A stretch of DNA of 34,244 nucleotides from Acidovorax facilis (GTDB taxonomy: Bacteria; Pseudomonadota; Gammaproteobacteria; Burkholderiales; Burkholderiaceae_C): the NCBI RefSeq assembly GCF_023913775.1, contig NZ_JAMXAX010000060.1, positions 1-34,244 of the forward strand. Reading direction: 5' to 3'. Below the pieces are notes generated by a model. That model was not told the origin of the DNA, did no database searches, and saw nothing but the letters and a program-made list of their open reading frames with translations. Of this stretch, positions 1-7,440 are shown in pieces. Numbering within the stretch: the first letter of the stretch is position 1; each line of letters opens with the position of its first letter. Made by a program: the position numbers and the translations under genes.

Positions 1-2
1 CC

Positions 3-1094
3 ATGTCCATCATGCCGCCGCGTGTGATCGACATCGCCTTGCACAACACCCTGCGCCCCGGCGTCGAAGCCAGCCAGGCCATACCGCCTGGTATGCGCAT
101 GGGCGAATCCCTTCCGCTGATCCCGCCCCGTGCCCAGCCCACCCAGACCGAGCCGGGCGAGGTGCCGCAGGAATACCAGCAGCACCAGCCCAAGGGCCGC
201 ATCCTGCTGTACTGGGGCTGCGGCGCCTCGGTGCGTGCGGGCCAGCCGCGCGTCATCGATCTGGCGCGCGCCAAGCCGACCGACTACGCACAGGCGTTTG
301 CGGGCCGCGCCGTGCCCGACCGGGGGCCGCGCGTGGGCCCGGCCTATGCGCTGTACCCCAACGAACGCAACCAGGTGAGCCTGTCGCGGGACAGCTCGCT
401 GGTGGGCGAACACCAGGTGCGCGGCGACGGTGTGCCTGCGTCCATGAAGTTCACGCTGGGTGCGGCACAAGACCTCATGCCCGCCATCGACCTGCGCACC
501 ACCGGCAAGCCGCAGGACAGCATGGGCACCAGCTGGCAGCCCGTGCGCAATGCGCGCGCCTACTACCTGCACGCCATGTCGCAGGGCGGGGACGACCTCA
601 TCATGTGGTCCAGCGCCGAGACGCCCGACACGGGCATGGGCCTGTTCGACTACCTGTCGCCCGCCACCATCGACCGCTGGCTCAAGGAGCGCGTGCTGCT
701 GCAGCCCGAAACCACGCAGTGCGCCATTCCGCAGGGCATTTTTGCAGGCGGCGGGCGCGACGCCACGCCCATGCTGCGCATGATGGCCTACGGCGGCGAA
801 AGCCACATCGTGCACCCCCCGCGCCCGGCGGACCCCAAGGCCGCGTGGGAGCCCGAATGGGCCGTGCGCGTGCGTGTGAAATCACACACCATGGCCATGC
901 TGGGCGAAGAGATGCAGGGGCGGCGCGGGGGCATGGGGGCTGCTCCGCCGGCCGCTTCGGGCGGTGCCTATTCGAGCGGCATGGGCGGTGCGCCGACCGG
1001 CCAGCAGCCCGCTGGCGACGGCGGTGCGGAATCCGGCAACGCGGGCAACGTGGTGAACCCCGTCAACCTGTTGCGCGGCATTTTGGGCCGTTAA
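3..1094 (+). CDS. Hypothetical protein, probably 5'-truncated by the window edge
   Basis: I do not recognise a named family. The frame is open from the first bases of the window and ends with TAA at 1092-1094. The ATG at position 3 has no visible ribosome binding site and no signal peptide follows it. The visible N-terminus (MSIMPPRVIDIALHN) looks like the middle of a protein, so the true start probably lies upstream. The visible 363 residues include an LLYWGCGASVRAGQPRVIDL stretch (about residues 68-87) and a Gly/Ala/Met-rich low-complexity tail from about residue 305, ending in VNLLRGILGR. The methyltransferase ATG follows after 6 bases, so the two are likely co-transcribed. The missing N-terminus could hold a secretion signal, but that cannot be judged here. 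The reading frame is secure; the function is unknown. Confidence 0.7.
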   Translation: MSIMPPRVIDIALHNTLRPGVEASQAIPPGMRMGESLPLIPPRAQPTQTEPGEVPQEYQQHQPKGRILLYWGCGASVRAGQPRVIDLARAKPTDYAQAFAGRAVPDRGPRVGPAYALYPNERNQVSLSRDSSLVGEHQVRGDGVPASMKFTLGAAQDLMPAIDLRTTGKPQDSMGTSWQPVRNARAYYLHAMSQGGDDLIMWSSAETPDTGMGLFDYLSPATIDRWLKERVLLQPETTQCAIPQGIFAGGGRDATPMLRMMAYGGESHIVHPPRPADPKAAWEPEWAVRVRVKSHTMAMLGEEMQGRRGGMGAAPPAASGGAYSSGMGGAPTGQQPAGDGGAESGNAGNVVNPVNLLRGILGR

Positions 1095-1100
1095 GAACCC

Positions 1101-1844
1101 ATGTTGGCCCTGCGCATGCCCTGGCCCCTGCCCGCGCTGGTCGCGTGGGCGTGCGCGTGGCTGATTTTTGTGGCGCTCCAGCGCGCGGTTCCCCCCGTGG
1201 CTGCCTTGCTGGTCGCCTGCCTGCTGGGGACGGCGGCCAGTGTCCTGGGCGACAGCTGGTGGCGACGCGGGCTGATTGCGGCGGGCTTTCCGCTGTCGCT
1301 GGCGCTGCTGGGCGCGGCCAGCCTGCCCACCTGGGCCTGGCTGGTGCCGCTGGCGCTGCTGCTGCTGGTCTACCCCCTGAACGCCTGGCGCGATGCGCCG
1401 CTGTTTCCCACGCCCCACCATGCGCTGCAGTCGCTGGCCTCGCAGGCTCCGCTGCCGCTGGGTGCCCGCGTGCTGGATGCGGGCAGCGGCGTGGGCGATG
1501 GCCTCAAGGCGCTGCGCCACGCCTACCCGGCCGCACAGCTGGAGGGCATCGAATGGAGCTGGCCCCTGCGCCTGCTGTGCGCCTTGCGGTGCCCCTGGGC
1601 CCAGGTGCGCCGCGCCGACATGTGGGCCGAGGACTGGAGCCCCTATCGCATGGTCTATCTGTTCCAACGGCCCGAAAGCATGGCCCGCGCCGCCGCCAAG
1701 GCCCAGGCCGAGCTGGCAACCGGCGCATGGCTGGTGAGCCTGGAATTTGCGGTACCCGGCGTTCTGCCCTGTGCACAGCTGCGTGCGCCCGGTGGCCGCG
1801 TGGTGTGGCTGTACCGCATGCCCCTGAACCGCGTCGAGGCATGA
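1101..1844 (+). CDS. Membrane-anchored class I SAM-dependent methyltransferase
   Basis: This 247-residue protein has two parts. Residues 1-95 form about four hydrophobic segments (roughly 10-28, 33-50, 57-75 and 78-95), predicted to anchor it in the inner membrane. Residues 100-247 look like a small Rossmann methyltransferase. Motif I is VLDAGSGVGDG at 124-134, an acidic residue ends the second strand (LEGIEWS, E151), and RADMW follows near 172-176. The usual motif IV is weak. It starts 6 bases after the preceding stop, without a clear Shine-Dalgarno, consistent with translational coupling. Methyl transfer from SAM is inferred from motif I; the acceptor is unknown. The multi-span anchor fused to a short methyltransferase domain is unusual, and a lipid or membrane-associated substrate is one possibility. 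Confidence 0.75.
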   Translation: MLALRMPWPLPALVAWACAWLIFVALQRAVPPVAALLVACLLGTAASVLGDSWWRRGLIAAGFPLSLALLGAASLPTWAWLVPLALLLLVYPLNAWRDAPLFPTPHHALQSLASQAPLPLGARVLDAGSGVGDGLKALRHAYPAAQLEGIEWSWPLRLLCALRCPWAQVRRADMWAEDWSPYRMVYLFQRPESMARAAAKAQAELATGAWLVSLEFAVPGVLPCAQLRAPGGRVVWLYRMPLNRVEA

Positions 1845-1883
1845 AATGGCACTGTTGCATTGCGATTTGAGCCGTTCGCCACG

Positions 1884-1941
1884 GTTACAGAAAAGATACA
1901 AGCTTTTGCTACATTGCGTCCCTGGCTACAACCCCATACAA
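1884..1941 (+). promoter_or_regulatory. Array of TACA half-sites upstream of the envelope operon
   Basis: Five TACA tetramers begin at 1886, 1897, 1910, 1927 and 1937 in an AT-richer patch of the 327-base gene-free region before the COG3014 gene. Two spacings, 11 and 10 bases, are about one helical turn. OmpR/PhoB-type response regulators bind direct repeats with that pitch, so this may be an upstream activator region. The other spacings (13 and 17) are irregular. I could not define a convincing -35/-10 pair here. Confidence 0.3.
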
Positions 1942-2045
1942 AACTACCAAGAAACTCACAGCCAGAGGGGGCTGCCAGCAGCACGTGAACGCGCCGGGAG
2001 GGGGCGCACCGGCCGCCAGCACCTTCCTTGTCCGGACGTCCCATC

Positions 2046-2098
2046 CTGCAGGCCCCACCAGCCTCTGCGGCGCACCACTCTGACTGGTGTGCCTGCAG
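2046..2098 (+). promoter_or_regulatory. Strong leader hairpin with alternative pairings
   Basis: The arms CTGCAGGC-CC-CACCAG (2046-2061) and CTGGTG-T-GCCTGCAG (2084-2098) are complementary over 14 base pairs with one small internal bulge, closing a 22-base loop. Inside the loop a second CACCA (2073-2077) can also pair with the same TGGTG (2085-2089), so two mutually exclusive hairpins are possible. A perfect palindrome TGGTGCACCA sits at 2138-2147. No T-run follows, so this is not a classical intrinsic terminator. It ends 73 bases before the COG3014 start codon and may be a structured 5' leader or an operator. Confidence 0.45.
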
Positions 2099-2171
2099 CG
2101 CGGTGCCGTCTTGCGCGTGGACATGGCCGGGGTTTTCTGGTGCACCACCGACCGATCTGCAAGGAGCATTC

Positions 2172-3698
2172 ATGACCGCCCATCCATCCCGTTTCCGCCC
2201 GCGCCTTCTGTGGGTGCTGGCCCTGAGCGCCGCCCTCACGGGCTGCGCCACCATGCAGAGCCACGACAAGCTGGCGACCGACATGCAAAACGCCGGCCGC
2301 AGCGGCGGCATTCCCGCAGCCATCGCCCAGCTCGAAAGCACGGCCAAGACCGAAGAAGAAAAAACCGCGCTGCTCTACAACATGGAACGCGGCGAGCTGC
2401 TGCGCATGGACCGCCGCTACCCCGACAGCACCAACGCCTTCCTGCTGGCCGACAACAAGGTCAAGGAATGGGAAGAAACCGCCAAGACCAACCCCAGCAA
2501 ACTCATGGGCACCGTGGGTGCTGCGCTGATCAGCGAACGCCTGAAGGTCTACGAGGGCCAGGACTATGAAAAGGTGTGGGTGACCACGCGCCTAGCGCTC
2601 AACCGCATGGCCGTGGGCGACTTTGAAAACGCCCGTGTGGACATCAAGCGCACCCACGAGCGCGAAGCCATCATTGCCGAGTTCCGCGCCAAGGAAACCC
2701 TGGCCGCTGAAGAAGAAGCAAAGTCCAAGGGCGCCACCTCTGGCGGCAAGGAACTCAACGGCTACCCCGTCGAGACGTTGAACGATCCCGAAGTGCTGGC
2801 GCTCAAGAACGGCTACCAGAACGCGCTTTCGCACTACCTGGCCGGTTTTCTGTACGAAATGCTCAACGAGCCCGGCCTGGCCGCGCCCGGCTACCGCAAG
2901 GCCATCGAGCTCAAGCCCGAAACCGGCGTGCTCGAAGAAGGCCTGCGCGGCCTGGACACGCGCACAGGCTTCACCTGGAAGCGCCGCCAGCGCATGACCG
3001 ACGTGCTCTTCATCGTCGAAGCCGGTGACGCCCCGGCGCGCAAGCCCAAGGCCTTCACCATTCCCGTGCCCACGGGCCGTGGTTTGGTCACGGCCAGCAT
3101 CTCCTACCCCGTGATCGAGCCGTCTTCCGATCCACTGCTGACCACCATTTCCGCTGCTGGTACCGACCTCAAGCTGGAAAAAGTGGTGGACGTGAACGTG
3201 ATGGCGCGCCGCGCGCTCAAGGACGAAATGCCCGGCATGGTGCTGCGTGGCTTCACCCGCGCCGTGGCCAAGGGCGTGCTGCAGAACGAACTGCAAAAGC
3301 GCGGCGGCCTCATCGGCGGCATCATCGGCGCGGCCGCCTCGGTGGCCACCGAGCAGGCCGACGACCGCATGTGGCGCATGCTGCCCGGCCGCGTGTATGT
3401 GGCCCGTGGCTACCTGCCGCCCGGCGAGCATGTGGTGAGCGTGAACGGCCGCCAGCTGCCCCAGCCCATCAAGATCGACGGCCAGTACGCCCTGGTGCCC
3501 CTGCGCATGTATGAAAACAGCGTGCTGACCGGCGACGTGGCCATGCTGGGTCAGCTGCCCACCGTGGCGGCGGCACCGCAGCCCGCCGCAGAGCCTGCCA
3601 CCACCGTGCGCACGACGACCACCACCACCACCCGCACGCGCTCGGTGCCCAAGTCGGCGGTCAAGTCCACCTCGGCCACGCCTGCCGCCAAGAACTGA
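2172..3698 (+). CDS. COG3014-type TPR-like lipoprotein, first gene of envelope operon
   Basis: The predicted product is a 508-residue outer-membrane or periplasmic lipoprotein. The ATG at 2172 was chosen because AAGGAG lies at 2161-2166 and a lipoprotein signal follows at once, with lipobox LTGC and acylated Cys25. The body is charged and alpha-helical with TPR-like stretches (for example LPDNKVKEW-type helices near 95-110 and the YRKAIELKPETG repeat near 245-258). It then shifts to a beta-rich domain with a glycine-rich IGGIIGAAAS segment near 385. The last 45 residues are Pro/Ala/Thr-rich and include seven consecutive threonines. The match to the uncharacterised COG3014 group comes from family memory and from the neighbours YcfL and LpoB. 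It probably works with them at the cell wall, but its biochemical role is unknown. Confidence 0.82.
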   Translation: MTAHPSRFRPRLLWVLALSAALTGCATMQSHDKLATDMQNAGRSGGIPAAIAQLESTAKTEEEKTALLYNMERGELLRMDRRYPDSTNAFLLADNKVKEWEETAKTNPSKLMGTVGAALISERLKVYEGQDYEKVWVTTRLALNRMAVGDFENARVDIKRTHEREAIIAEFRAKETLAAEEEAKSKGATSGGKELNGYPVETLNDPEVLALKNGYQNALSHYLAGFLYEMLNEPGLAAPGYRKAIELKPETGVLEEGLRGLDTRTGFTWKRRQRMTDVLFIVEAGDAPARKPKAFTIPVPTGRGLVTASISYPVIEPSSDPLLTTISAAGTDLKLEKVVDVNVMARRALKDEMPGMVLRGFTRAVAKGVLQNELQKRGGLIGGIIGAAASVATEQADDRMWRMLPGRVYVARGYLPPGEHVVSVNGRQLPQPIKIDGQYALVPLRMYENSVLTGDVAMLGQLPTVAAAPQPAAEPATTVRTTTTTTTRTRSVPKSAVKSTSATPAAKN

Positions 3699-3733
3699 AA
3701 CCGAACATGTCCCATTTTCAAGGAGCCTCTGGC

Positions 3734-4147
3734 ATGAGAACCCGTTTTGCCCTTGCCGCCGCCGCACCCGCCGTTGCGTGCGCGGTCCTCGCGATGACCC
3801 TGGCCACCGCTGCCCGCGCCCAGCTGCACGACCCGGCCACCCCGCTGGCCGTGGCGTCCAAGGTCGCCCTGCGTGGCGAAGCCAACAGCATCGCCGTGCG
3901 CGAGATGCGCATCGTGCGCAAGAACGACATCCTGGTCGTGCAGGCCGACATGGCCAATATGGGCCGCACCGACCGCACCGTGTTCTACCGCTTCAAGTGG
4001 CTGGACAACGTGGGCAATCAGGTGGGCGACGGCGAGTCCTGGAAGCAGATGAGCGTGCTGGGACTGGGCCAGCAGACCGTCAAGAGTGTGGCACCCACCT
4101 CTGCGGCTGTCGATCTGCGCCTGGAAATGAATGTGGAGCCGCGCTGA
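3734..4147 (+). CDS. ycfL: YcfL-family (DUF1425) periplasmic protein
   Basis: This 137-residue secreted protein begins at ATG 3734, which has AAGGAG at 3719-3724. An earlier in-frame ATG at 3707 would overlap the Shine-Dalgarno and add a poor N-terminus. Residues 1-29 form a signal peptide with likely cleavage after ARA, before QLHD. There is no lipobox cysteine, unlike the E. coli YcfL lipoprotein as I recall it. The mature part (VALRGEANSIAVREMRI, then VQADMANMGRTDRTVFYRFKW) fits the small beta-sandwich DUF1425 fold. It starts 35 bases after the COG3014 gene and precedes lpoB. In E. coli ycfL also sits directly upstream of lpoB, which supports the call. Its function is not established; a role near the penicillin-binding protein activator is inferred. 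Confidence 0.82.
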   Translation: MRTRFALAAAAPAVACAVLAMTLATAARAQLHDPATPLAVASKVALRGEANSIAVREMRIVRKNDILVVQADMANMGRTDRTVFYRFKWLDNVGNQVGDGESWKQMSVLGLGQQTVKSVAPTSAAVDLRLEMNVEPR

Positions 4148-4159
4148 AGACATGAAGCA

Positions 4160-4274
4160 CCCCCTGAGTCGCTTCGCGCCTTCCCCCTCTCTCACGCTGC
4201 GCGTGGGAAGGGGACGCAGCCAGCGCGGCGGGGCGGCCCTTGCGCGGCTGCCCGCGTTTAGAACGCGCCAGTTT
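4160..4274 (+). repeat. Dispersed GC-rich palindromic repeat, copy A
   Basis: This ~115-base unit starts CCCCCTGAG and ends GCGCCAGTTT. It contains a hairpin formed by TTCCCC/GGGGAA-type arms around CACGC-TGC-GCGTG, followed by a GC-rich block. A 28-base stretch (4220-4247) is identical to copy B at 5009-5036. It lies between ycfL and lpoB in the same orientation as copy B. Repeats of this look are, from memory, common between genes in Acidovorax, Delftia and Comamonas. Confidence 0.8.
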
Positions 4275-4330
4275 TCAAGCGCAGTAGGCCACGCGAAGCG
4301 CTTTCGATAAGACCGTAGGAAACCAACACC

Positions 4331-5083
4331 ATGAACCAACATCGCATCCAGCGCACTGCGCTCATCCTGGCCTTTGCGGCCAGCACCCTGGCCCTGTCGG
4401 CCTGCCAGAACCTGTCCTCGCCCACCGTGCGTTTTGACCGCCAGGTCAACTACGGCGATGCCAAGGCCGTCGAGCTGGTGACCAACGAATTCGGCTCTAC
4501 CGACCTGCAGATGATTGCCGAGAAGATGACCGGCGGTTTGCTCGAAACCGGCATCTTCCAGGGCCGCCCCACGGTGACGATCTCCACCGTGAAGAACAAG
4601 ACCAGCGAATACATCGACACCACCAACGTGATGAACTCGATCCAGACCTCGCTGGTCAAGTCGGGCAAGGTGCGTTTCGTGCGCTCCATCAACGAGATGC
4701 AGGCCGGTGTGGACGAGCTGCAGCGCCAGAACCAGAGCGGTCTGTACAAGCAAGGCACCACCGCCAAGGTCGGCCAGATGACGGCTGCGAAGTACAGCAT
4801 GGAAGGCGAGCTGACCAGCATCGTCAAGCAGAACAACGCGACCAAGGACGCGTACTACAAGTTCACGCTCAAGCTGTTTGATGTGCAGGAAGGCACGATC
4901 GAGTGGCAGGACGAAAAGGAAATCCGGAAGACGAGTAAGAGGCAACCCCCTGAGCGGCTGCGCCGCTTCCCCCTTTCTCTCGCGCTGCGCGCGGGAAGGG
5001 GGACGCCGCCAGCGCGGCGGGGCGGCCCTTGCGCGGCGGCCGCTGGCCTGGGCCGCGCCAGTTTCGAAGGATGTGAGCGCTAA
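4331..5083 (+). CDS. lpoB: LpoB-like penicillin-binding protein activator lipoprotein with repeat-derived tail
   Basis: E. coli LpoB is an outer-membrane lipoprotein that activates PBP1b during peptidoglycan synthesis. The ATG at 4331 has AGGA at 4317-4320. A lipoprotein signal follows, with lipobox LSAC and Cys25. The conserved domain runs from about residue 30 to 204: VELVTNEFGSTDLQMIAEKM, a TISTVKNKTSEYIDTTNV strand-helix region, and FDVQEGTIEWQDEKEIRK near the end. The E. coli protein has a long Pro-rich linker after the lipid anchor; this one does not, so it would reach less far into the periplasm. Residues 205-250 are an Arg/Pro/Ala/Gly-rich tail encoded almost wholly by repeat copy B, replacing the natural C-terminus. 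Whether this tail is tolerated is unknown. The family call is good; the partner PBP is not in this window. Confidence 0.82.
   Translation: MNQHRIQRTALILAFAASTLALSACQNLSSPTVRFDRQVNYGDAKAVELVTNEFGSTDLQMIAEKMTGGLLETGIFQGRPTVTISTVKNKTSEYIDTTNVMNSIQTSLVKSGKVRFVRSINEMQAGVDELQRQNQSGLYKQGTTAKVGQMTAAKYSMEGELTSIVKQNNATKDAYYKFTLKLFDVQEGTIEWQDEKEIRKTSKRQPPERLRRFPLSLALRAGRGTPPARRGGPCAAAAGLGRASFEGCER
4946..5064 (+). repeat. Dispersed GC-rich palindromic repeat, copy B, inside the 3' end of lpoB
   Basis: Same unit and orientation as copy A, beginning CCCCCTGAG and ending GCGCCAGTTT, with 28 identical bases (5009-5036). It is read through in the lpoB frame, which stays open to the TAA at 5081-5083. The insertion boundary falls at about codon 205 of lpoB. 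Confidence 0.82.
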
Positions 5084-5137
5084 GGCCACATCGCTCGATG
5101 GATTCATGAATTCCCGTTAGCTCACAAGGAGCACACC

Positions 5138-6100
5138 ATGCAACGCAGAACCACTTTGCACACGGCCCTGGCCGTGATCGCCGCCACCACCCTGGCCTGG
5201 GGCACGGGCGCCCAGGCGCAGCAGCCCGGCGCGGCGCCCAAGATCGCCGTGACCGACCTGGCCTATGCCCAGCGCGTGTCCGAATACTTTGTGGCCGGCA
5301 CCTACCAGCGCAGCAGCCAGATGAGCGCAGGCGGCAGCCACAGCGGTGGCTACAGCCACGGCCCCTATGGCGGTGGCGGCTCGCACTCGGGCAGCCACTC
5401 GATGCAGGCGTCCGAGCAGGCCAGCGGCACCTACGTGGCCGGGCGCTACAGCTACATCGAGCAGCGCGAGCTGGGTGGCTACACCAACGACATCAAGGGC
5501 GCCATCCTGCAGGGCACGTACTTCCGCCTGATCCAGGGCAAGGGCTTTGACGCAGGCAAGCCCCAGCCGAGCAAGGCCGAGCAGGTGCTCAACCAGGTGC
5601 AGGGCGGCAAGATGGCCACGCCGCAGGTTCAGCCCCAGGTCAACGACGTGATCAGCCGCATCAAGAAGGGCGAGTTCAACGGCGCCGACTACGTGCTGTT
5701 CGGCGTGGTGTCGAGCATCGACTTCACCGACGCGCTCTCGCCCCTGCAAGGCACCACCAGCGCCACGCGCCAGTACGGCCTGCAGCTGCTGGCCGACTTC
5801 TCGCTCATCAACACCAAGACCTACGAGATCAAGGCCGCGTTCTCTGCCCAGGGCGAAGGCAACGACACCAAGATCCTGTCGGTCCGTGGCGACATCGCCC
5901 CCCCCAACCGCGCCAAGGTGATGCGCGAGACCTCGCTGTCGCTCGCGCAGGACGTGTACCAGCAGCTCGCCATGCAGCTGGGCTACACCGACGCCAACCT
6001 GTCGCGCGGCGTGCGCCCGCCCGTGGTCTACCAACAGGGCGGCCAGCCCATGCCCATGCCGCAGCCCCAGCAGCCCGAGCAGGTCATCATCTTGAAGTAG
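5138..6100 (+). CDS. CsgG/LpoB-superfamily-like secreted protein with His/Gly/Ser-rich loop
   Basis: This 320-residue product starts at ATG 5138, with AAGGAG about 7 bases upstream. Residues 1-27 form a signal peptide ending AQA, before QQPG. The mature protein opens with KIAVTDLAYAQRVSEYF, the kind of first strand and helix seen in CsgG/HfaB/LpoB-like domains. The core GADYVLFGVVSSIDF near 187-201 and the later SLINTKTYEIKAAFSAQGEG fit the same fold. Residues 64-88 are a His/Gly/Ser-rich insertion (three SHSG-type units). The C-terminus is Pro/Gln/Met-rich. It is the last gene of the envelope operon, 54 bases after lpoB. It has no lipobox, unlike true CsgG. Family membership is by pattern and context only, and secretion-pore activity should not be assumed. 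Confidence 0.7.
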   Translation: MQRRTTLHTALAVIAATTLAWGTGAQAQQPGAAPKIAVTDLAYAQRVSEYFVAGTYQRSSQMSAGGSHSGGYSHGPYGGGGSHSGSHSMQASEQASGTYVAGRYSYIEQRELGGYTNDIKGAILQGTYFRLIQGKGFDAGKPQPSKAEQVLNQVQGGKMATPQVQPQVNDVISRIKKGEFNGADYVLFGVVSSIDFTDALSPLQGTTSATRQYGLQLLADFSLINTKTYEIKAAFSAQGEGNDTKILSVRGDIAPPNRAKVMRETSLSLAQDVYQQLAMQLGYTDANLSRGVRPPVVYQQGGQPMPMPQPQQPEQVIILK

Positions 6101-6135
6101 CAGGGGCGGCAACCCCGTGAGGCGCTGCCACTCGG

Positions 6136-6171
6136 TGCCGACCGCCGGGGGCTGCAGCCCCTTGCTCGGCA
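6136..6171. terminator. Nested hairpin after the envelope operon
   Basis: The outer arms TGCCGA (6136-6141) and TCGGCA (6166-6171) enclose a perfect GGGGCTGCAGCCCC palindrome (6148-6161). It lies 35 bases after the CsgG-like stop codon. There is no T-run, so it may be a rho-assisted end or an mRNA 3' stabiliser rather than a classical terminator. Confidence 0.45.
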
Positions 6172-6243
6172 TCTCGCGCGGGGCGGCGCACCCGTAGCAG
6201 GTGCAGCGCCCGGGGTGGTCGCAGTCATGCCAGACTGTGGCCT

Positions 6244-7407
6244 GTGCTCAACGTAAAACACCTTTCTGCTTCTGCCGCACCTTTGCGGCCCCTGGCCAGC
6301 CCGGTGCTGGCGTTTTTCGTCGCCACGGCCATTGCCGGGGTGCTCGGTGGCTGCGCCTCGCCCCCGCCGTTCTATGCGGCGGCCGCGTCTGAATCGCTGG
6401 TGAATGTGTACGGGCCAGAGGCTTCCACAGAGACGCCCACGGCGCCTGCACAGGCCAATGCACAGGAGGCTCCTGCAGCCACCCAGACGCCACCCCCTGC
6501 GGAGCGCTTTGCACTGCGGCCCTTGCCAGGCGCTGATGGCGCCACGCTCCTGGCCCTCACGCGCAGCGAGCGCACCGCCTCGCTGCGCTATCGCGTGATC
6601 GTCATCCCCGGCTCCGGCTGCGCGGGCATGGGGCCGATTGCCGACCGCTACTTTGCCGGCCTGCTGCATGCCCAGGTGCTGGTGTTGCACAAGCCCGGCG
6701 TGGACCCGCAGGCGCGCACGGCGCCCGCAGACTGCGCACGCGATTTCGTGCAGCAAGACCGCCTCTCCCGCTGGCTGGCCCACGCCCGTGCGGCGTTGGT
6801 GGCAGATGCGCAGCAACGCGCGCGCGAAGGCACACCCGCGCTGCCGCAACTGCTGGTGGGCATCTCCGAAGGCGCCGAACTGCTGCCCGCCCTGGCACCC
6901 GAGGTTCCGCAACTCGCGGGCCTGGTGGTGCTGGCGTCCAGTGGCCTTGATCCGCAGGAGGCGGGAGCCCTGCAAGCCCAGCGCCTGGGGGCGCAAGCCG
7001 ACTGGGAGGAACTGGGCCGCATGGTGGCTGGACGCAGCCCCGACAGCGCCGTAGCGCAGGGCCGCAGCGTGGGCTACTGGCGCGACCTGTGGAACTGGTC
7101 ATTGACCCTGCCGCTGGTGCGAAGCCCCTGGCCGTTGCTGCAGGTGTGGGGTGGCGACGATGCGCTGGTGCCCCTTGCGGCCTACGAGCGTTTTGCAGAG
7201 CTGGCCTCCTTGCGCACCGTGCCCTATTGCGCGCGCCGCCTGGACGGCGCCAACCACGGCTTGCAGCGCAGTGCGGGGCCGCTCACAGACGGCGTGCAGC
7301 TGGTCTGGGCCTGGATCGAGCAATGGGCGCGCAACCCGGCCTCAGGGCTGTGCGCGCCGCTGCTGGACCGGCCCCTGATGCTGTTGCCATCAGTGGGCGT
7401 TCCCTGA
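6244..7407 (+). CDS. Alpha/beta hydrolase lipoprotein
   Basis: This 387-residue putative lipoprotein esterase starts at a GTG without a visible Shine-Dalgarno. No in-frame ATG occurs until about residue 129, so the start is moderately uncertain. The signal ends in lipobox LGGC with Cys37, and an Ala/Pro/Thr-rich linker runs to about residue 88. The catalytic domain shows VIVIPGSGCAGMG (118-130, oxyanion region), nucleophile elbow GISEG with Ser208, an acid candidate in WGGDDALVP (Asp305/306) and His338 in DGANHG. All members of a Ser-Asp-His triad can therefore be placed. The substrate is unknown. It stands alone, behind a hairpin and in front of an inserted MITE-like element. Confidence 0.8.
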   Translation: MLNVKHLSASAAPLRPLASPVLAFFVATAIAGVLGGCASPPPFYAAAASESLVNVYGPEASTETPTAPAQANAQEAPAATQTPPPAERFALRPLPGADGATLLALTRSERTASLRYRVIVIPGSGCAGMGPIADRYFAGLLHAQVLVLHKPGVDPQARTAPADCARDFVQQDRLSRWLAHARAALVADAQQRAREGTPALPQLLVGISEGAELLPALAPEVPQLAGLVVLASSGLDPQEAGALQAQRLGAQADWEELGRMVAGRSPDSAVAQGRSVGYWRDLWNWSLTLPLVRSPWPLLQVWGGDDALVPLAAYERFAELASLRTVPYCARRLDGANHGLQRSAGPLTDGVQLVWAWIEQWARNPASGLCAPLLDRPLMLLPSVGVP

Positions 7408-7440
7408 GCCAGGATCGCACTGCAGACAGTTTGCTATTGG

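Noticed and set aside
1853..1876. TGGCACTGTTGCATTGC as a sigma-54 promoter
   Set aside because: The GG to GC spacing is 7 or 12, not the required 10.
882..1901. A 339-codon minus-strand frame opposite the methyltransferase
   Set aside because: It is a Gln/Arg/His-rich shadow with no motif; the plus-strand frame has a SAM motif and membrane segments.
4160..5064. lpoB plus flanking repeats as a composite transposon
   Set aside because: The repeats are GC-rich palindromic units in direct orientation with no transposase, no terminal inverted pair of ends and no target duplication at the outer edges. lpoB also lies in its expected place behind ycfL.
2592..5107. Long minus-strand frames opposite the envelope operon
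   Set aside because: No start-site signals, no recognisable domains and typical His/Gly/Ala-rich shadow composition.
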